DNA of 64,000 nt, taken from JANSWP01 sp041941305. Its GTDB lineage: Bacteria; Bacteroidota; Bacteroidia; Chitinophagales; Saprospiraceae. Positions within the stretch are counted from its first letter, which is position 1. Each line of letters starts with the position of its first letter. Below, one piece after another: positions 60,401-64,000 of the stretch. Under the pieces are notes generated by a model. The model did not search any database and was not told where the DNA came from. It saw only the letters and a list, made by a program, of their open reading frames with translations. The translations under genes and the position numbers were made by a program. The stretch lies in contig JBGTQJ010000006.1 in NCBI GenBank assembly GCA_041941305.1, positions 209,234 to 273,233 of the forward strand, written 5' to 3'.

Positions 60401-61309
60401 ATGTTGGCTCAGCGATACCCTTTCATTTGGGCGGGACAATTTCATGGTTTATTTCTCAAGATTTTCGCAATTGCAGTAATAGCCTATCTTTTTGGACATT
60501 TGATTCCTGGAACGATAACAAGCATATCTAAACTCCTGGAAAATGAAGTATTTACCTTGATAACAGAATTTACTTTCTGGTTGTTATTTCCCATTATCTT
60601 ATTAATCATATTTTTAAAGCATAAATTCCCTCGCAGGATTTTTCCCAAAAATTTCAAACAAAATTTTCACATTTGTCTTAACAGTTTACTTTTTGCGTCC
60701 TTTTTTTCCATTGTTTTTTTAATGCCGGAATTTAATACAGATGATGATCCCTGGGGAGGGATTTATAGCTACACATTTTTTGCAACTACTATTATAGTCT
60801 CCTGGGTTTACCTAAATAGTTTTTTTAAGCTTAAACCTATAATTATAGGATTGATTTCATCCTATTTACTGATTGTTACTATTTCTGAATTTTCCATTTT
60901 GGGGGGTACTACTCCTTCGGATATTATTGGTGAAGCAAATTATTTAGACGCTGATGGTAATGTTGATATTAAAACCCTTTTTCTGGAAAGTGAAGCTTTT
61001 AGAAAGGCAACTAAGCTATCTAATCTTCAGAACATCCTATTTTTTGTCGTAATTATTTTACTTATTACTATTTATAAGCAAGTTAAAGACAATAAAATTT
61101 TAGTTTGTTTTGGGGTTTTCAACATTCCTTATTTCGTTTCTAGTTTACATGGTTTAATCATTCTTTCTACAAATACTGAACCTTCGATATATTGGACGCT
61201 TGATTTTTTTATTCAATATCTTGGATTATTCATCCTCTTTTTTGGAAGTACGACCTGGTTGCTTATTCGAAATAGCAAAGATTTCTTTGTTCCAACAAAA
61301 ATCAGATAA
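60401..61309 (+). CDS. integral membrane protein, function unknown
   Basis: 302 residues with about seven or eight membrane helices (near 20-42, 52-72, 95-112, 126-140, 148-165, 210-228, 235-255, 270-290). The text is hydrophobic and aromatic with few charged residues. A soluble loop near 165-205 (GGTTPSDIIGEANYLDADGNVDIKTLF) is polar. No family motif is recognised. It is divergent to the 51-aa frame and stands alone next to the NACHT pair; a membrane partner of that island is possible but not shown. Confidence 0.6.
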   Translation: MLAQRYPFIWAGQFHGLFLKIFAIAVIAYLFGHLIPGTITSISKLLENEVFTLITEFTFWLLFPIILLIIFLKHKFPRRIFPKNFKQNFHICLNSLLFASFFSIVFLMPEFNTDDDPWGGIYSYTFFATTIIVSWVYLNSFFKLKPIIIGLISSYLLIVTISEFSILGGTTPSDIIGEANYLDADGNVDIKTLFLESEAFRKATKLSNLQNILFFVVIILLITIYKQVKDNKILVCFGVFNIPYFVSSLHGLIILSTNTEPSIYWTLDFFIQYLGLFILFFGSTTWLLIRNSKDFFVPTKIR

Positions 61310-61483
61310 TTGTAAGCTTTTATGTAAAGGCTTAATCATATCGCTTTCTTCCTAACCTACCTATAATACGGTTCAATGGCATCAGATCTATTGAGGGGAA
61401 GACAAAAGTATAGCCAAATTGAAACTATGCTCCTCTCTTGATTTTCTTCAGGACGAGGAGTATATTAAATGGTATGCAGGATT

Positions 61484-62860
61484 TCAAAGAATTTTCCCGT
61501 TTTTATCCACTAAAAACAATCTAAGACCATGTGAAGTAGCTTCCCTCATTATGATGTAAACTCCTTCTGGGGTCTTATCTATGGACAATTCCTGATGACT
61601 AATATAATGAGTAAATTTTCCGGTAGACCAAATTTGGTTCCCGTTAGCATCATATTTTTTTAGGTTTAATCTACCCTCATCACCATCAACTAATACAAAT
61701 TCTCCATTTTCTTCTGTTCGAATCACCAATGGACGTAAATCTATTGTTTCTGGATTTAACTGCTCTGAAAAAGTTAAATTACCCTGTAAGTCATATTTTT
61801 GGAGCTGATTGGCTATTACAATGTAAATTTCTTCATTGGCCAGACCAAAGTTTCTAAATTCCTTTGAAGTTTTTATACAGTTTTCGCAGAATGTATTTGT
61901 CCATTGTACCTGACCTTGGTCATCAGTTCTAATCAACCTTGCTTCATAGTTATCGTCATCATCAAGATTTTTGGTGGCTAATAAAATCAAACCTTCATCT
62001 TGCAATTGAATTAAGCTTACTACGCTGGAAGGGCCGTCTATAGCATATAGATCAGTCCAATCGTGTGTAATATTGGAGGTCACTCTCATTACAAATGCAG
62101 TTGGTCCTGTTCTAATTCTTCCGCCAATAAAATAACCACCATCTGAAGCAGGTATTATTTTATTGAGTATTGGACTCTTATTATCTGGAAGACCAATCTC
62201 CATAGTATTTAATGCTTCACCTGTAAATGAAATGGTCTCAAGGCTGATTTTTGGATCACTCCCAAATTTATTTTCAACTAAGAGAATATTATTTTTTCCT
62301 TTTGCAGCTATTTCAAGGTGTCCAGGATCATAATTCAAATACCATTTCTCACGTAAATCTGGAAAAAGTCTTAATACATAAGGTCTAATTTCTACTGAAT
62401 TTTGATCTAAATAATGATTACCAACAGCCAGGAACTCATTATCTTCTGTTGAAAATATTTTCATACCGGAGATACCTACCACCTTATCTATATATCTATC
62501 ACTTAATCGAACCTGAAGGTTTTTACTTTGGGTATTATCAGGTTCGCCAGCAATTAGGGTAGTTAGAATTACCTCAAAATTGCCAGTTGAGGTATAGGCA
62601 TATCTGGGGTCTTTAGCAGAGGAGGTGTCACCATTGCCAAAATCCCAATGATAGGAGTCTGCATAAAGAGAACAATCGGAAAAAATAAATTCACTATCCA
62701 GGGATTTGGTCGTCGCATCTACGTCAAAACATGCGGCAGTTACTTCTTCAATGGTTTCTTGTGGTCCTTTAACACATGTCAGTAATGAAAAAGTAAGAAC
62801 GATCAACAAGGCTCCTACAAAATAATTACGACTGATTGTCTTAATAATAGAAAGCGTCAT
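61484..62860 (-). CDS. lipoprotein with PKD domain and propeller-like repeats
   Basis: 458 residues. ATG 62860 opens a lipoprotein signal (about 1-29, ALLIVLTFSLLTC, lipidation at the Cys of LLTC). A PKD domain follows (about 40-110: SDCSLYADSYHWDFGNGDTSSAKDPRYAY-like, with the diagnostic WDFGNG and GNFEVILT). The rest (about 125-458) contains repeats with GGYFIGGRIRTG, LQDEGLILLATKN and ENGEFVLVDG, fitting a beta-propeller of the kind found in Bacteroidota surface lipoproteins. It is probably outer-membrane anchored, function unknown. Divergent to the last gene in the window. Confidence 0.8.
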   Translation of the reverse strand: MTLSIIKTISRNYFVGALLIVLTFSLLTCVKGPQETIEEVTAACFDVDATTKSLDSEFIFSDCSLYADSYHWDFGNGDTSSAKDPRYAYTSTGNFEVILTTLIAGEPDNTQSKNLQVRLSDRYIDKVVGISGMKIFSTEDNEFLAVGNHYLDQNSVEIRPYVLRLFPDLREKWYLNYDPGHLEIAAKGKNNILLVENKFGSDPKISLETISFTGEALNTMEIGLPDNKSPILNKIIPASDGGYFIGGRIRTGPTAFVMRVTSNITHDWTDLYAIDGPSSVVSLIQLQDEGLILLATKNLDDDDNYEARLIRTDDQGQVQWTNTFCENCIKTSKEFRNFGLANEEIYIVIANQLQKYDLQGNLTFSEQLNPETIDLRPLVIRTEENGEFVLVDGDEGRLNLKKYDANGNQIWSTGKFTHYISHQELSIDKTPEGVYIIMREATSHGLRLFLVDKNGKIL

Positions 62861-62986
62861 AAGAAAGGATTAAAATTATGGAATGCAGCGGAATAGGAAG
62901 TATCAAAAATAATTTGATTTTCAGCAAATTGAATTATTTTTGTTTGAAGTAAAAATAACCAAATTCTCCATTAATTTCAGTGTGCA

Positions 62987-64000
62987 GTGAAAAATAAAAT
63001 AACGCTTTTCCTATTTACTTTGCTTTCCTCGACTACCGTTTTTTGTCAGGAACTGAAAGATTATGTCACCTTCAATGATTCCACAATTCTAGGAGGTAAA
63101 ATCATCCGAGACATCCAAAACAACATCTTAAAATTCAAAGAAGAAGGAACTACAGCATTCAAAGAATTAGATGCCAATCAAGTTCATTCCGTGCGCATTC
63201 AAGATAACTATGAACTGTTTTCAAAAGCCGTGGATAGAACAAAAGACTCCCAACAAAGGATATTCCTGGAACCGATCAGTCAAGGATTTTATTCACTCTA
63301 TTCCACTATTAATAATCAGGAGTTTTATTTTGAAAAATCAGGAGAGACCATTCTGAAAATTCCAAATGAAAAAACGGAAATTCGTGGGTTCTTCTCTCCA
63401 CTCCTCAATGATCGGAAAGCCTTTGGTCAAAATAAAGCTAGCTATCGAAAAGGGAAACTTCTTTTCAAGCGAATGGTAACTTTTCTAAACGATAAGGATC
63501 GGCGTAGATATCCCTCTCGGTTTCTTTCTGCAAGGTTTGGTGTTTCAGGCAGCCTGGTTGCCTTATCCAGGTATCAAGAGCATCAACTGGTTTATTTTAG
63601 AAAAACCAATGATTACTATTCCTATGGATTTTCTCCCGGTCTTTCTATTGAATTCCCAACTTTCATTAAAGGTAATTTGATCGTAGTAAATGACTATACT
63701 GCCCAAATCGACAAACTAACTTATAGCTTCAATAATGAGGCTGAAAACCTGGATTTTCAAATCAAGACCCTATTCATTGGCTCAGAGTTAGGCTTAAAAT
63801 GGCTATATCTCAAAGGCAAGATACTTCCCTTCTTGCAATCAGGTGCAGGTGCTGCCTTTAAATTAATTGAGCAAGGAGACTTTAAACGAAGTGTAAAAAT
63901 CAATAATGAATTTCAGGACTCTGTTTTAGATATTCAACTGTATAAGACTTTGTTGCATGGCTATGATATGCAAAAAAGGAGTCGACTTAATAACTTTGCG
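62987..64000 (+). CDS. exported beta-rich protein, probably outer membrane; 3' end outside the window
   Basis: A frame opens at GTG 62987 (VKNKITLFLFTLLSSTTVFC as start) and stays open for 338 codons to the window end. There is a signal peptide (about 1-20) and then QELKDYVTFNDSTILGGKI. The mature part is rich in aromatic and glycine strands (ARFGVSGSLVALSRYQ, YSYGFSPGLSIEFP, FLQSGAGAAFKL), like the beta-barrel outer-membrane proteins of Bacteroidota. The start is GTG; no ATG fits better. The rest of the gene cannot be judged. Confidence 0.75.
   Translation, partial: MKNKITLFLFTLLSSTTVFCQELKDYVTFNDSTILGGKIIRDIQNNILKFKEEGTTAFKELDANQVHSVRIQDNYELFSKAVDRTKDSQQRIFLEPISQGFYSLYSTINNQEFYFEKSGETILKIPNEKTEIRGFFSPLLNDRKAFGQNKASYRKGKLLFKRMVTFLNDKDRRRYPSRFLSARFGVSGSLVALSRYQEHQLVYFRKTNDYYSYGFSPGLSIEFPTFIKGNLIVVNDYTAQIDKLTYSFNNEAENLDFQIKTLFIGSELGLKWLYLKGKILPFLQSGAGAAFKLIEQGDFKRSVKINNEFQDSVLDIQLYKTLLHGYDMQKRSRLNNFA

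Noticed and set aside
61438..61454. Seventh copy of the TTCAGAA direct-repeat site (TTGATTTTCTTCAGGA)
   Set aside because: Only one half-site is good and no TTTG follows at the fixed spacing.

Overview
The window looks like a chromosomal segment of a Bacteroidota bacterium, most likely of the Saprospiria group. Large secreted proteins end in type IX secretion (T9SS) sorting domains and carry HYR, SprB-like, Calx-beta and PKD modules. Promoters fit the Bacteroidota form TTG-N18..21-TAnnTTTG. There is an ECF sigma / anti-sigma-TPR / CHAT cassette, and the DNA is AT-rich. No database search was possible, so family names rest on motifs read by eye.

Layout. 0-1.1 kb: 3' end of a repeat-rich T9SS-sorted protein. 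1.2-11.6 kb: a SET-domain gene, then a block of very small genes, a PepSY-like periplasmic protein, a 1470-aa surface protein, a small lipoprotein, a DksA/TraR-like gene and an OmpR-type response regulator plus histidine kinase. Six promoters in this block share one architecture: TTCAGAA, 4 nt, TTCAGAA, 8 nt, TAnnTTTG. They face both directions. Three of them drive short, apparently non-coding, hairpin-rich transcripts that end at intrinsic terminators. I read this as a compact, probably autoregulated two-component regulon, and it is the strongest candidate for an undescribed system here.

11.6-21.4 kb: large secreted proteins, a fragment of a type II restriction enzyme, and a multidomain lipoprotein with cytochrome c, PA14, propeller and DUF1080-like parts. 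21.8-29.7 kb: rpoN, then ECF sigma, anti-sigma/TPR and CHAT genes and a PKD protein. 29.9-36.3 kb: a helical unknown, three very small AraC-type regulators (one broken) with shared operator palindromes, and another T9SS-sorted protein. 36.4-40.9 kb: two phytoene-dehydrogenase-like flavoproteins and a GcvT-family protein in one operon. 41.2 kb: tRNA-Leu(GAG).

41.6-64 kb: Fic AMP-transferase and haem-oxygenase-like enzyme genes. Then comes an ECF sigma gene followed by an unusual fusion of an anti-sigma-like head to a catalytically degenerate pyruvate kinase, the second strong candidate. A 12-kb minus-strand island follows: two pentapeptide-repeat membrane proteins, a membrane protein, a receiver-like protein, a PAS-histidine kinase, a GIY-YIG remnant and two tandem membrane-anchored NACHT-type ATPases sharing an upstream motif. 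The island resembles a signalling or defence locus, but no function can be proven from sequence alone. The window ends inside an outer-membrane-type gene.

Intergenic regions are rich in long perfect palindromes and short phrase-like repeats, some of which have entered coding sequence in frame.
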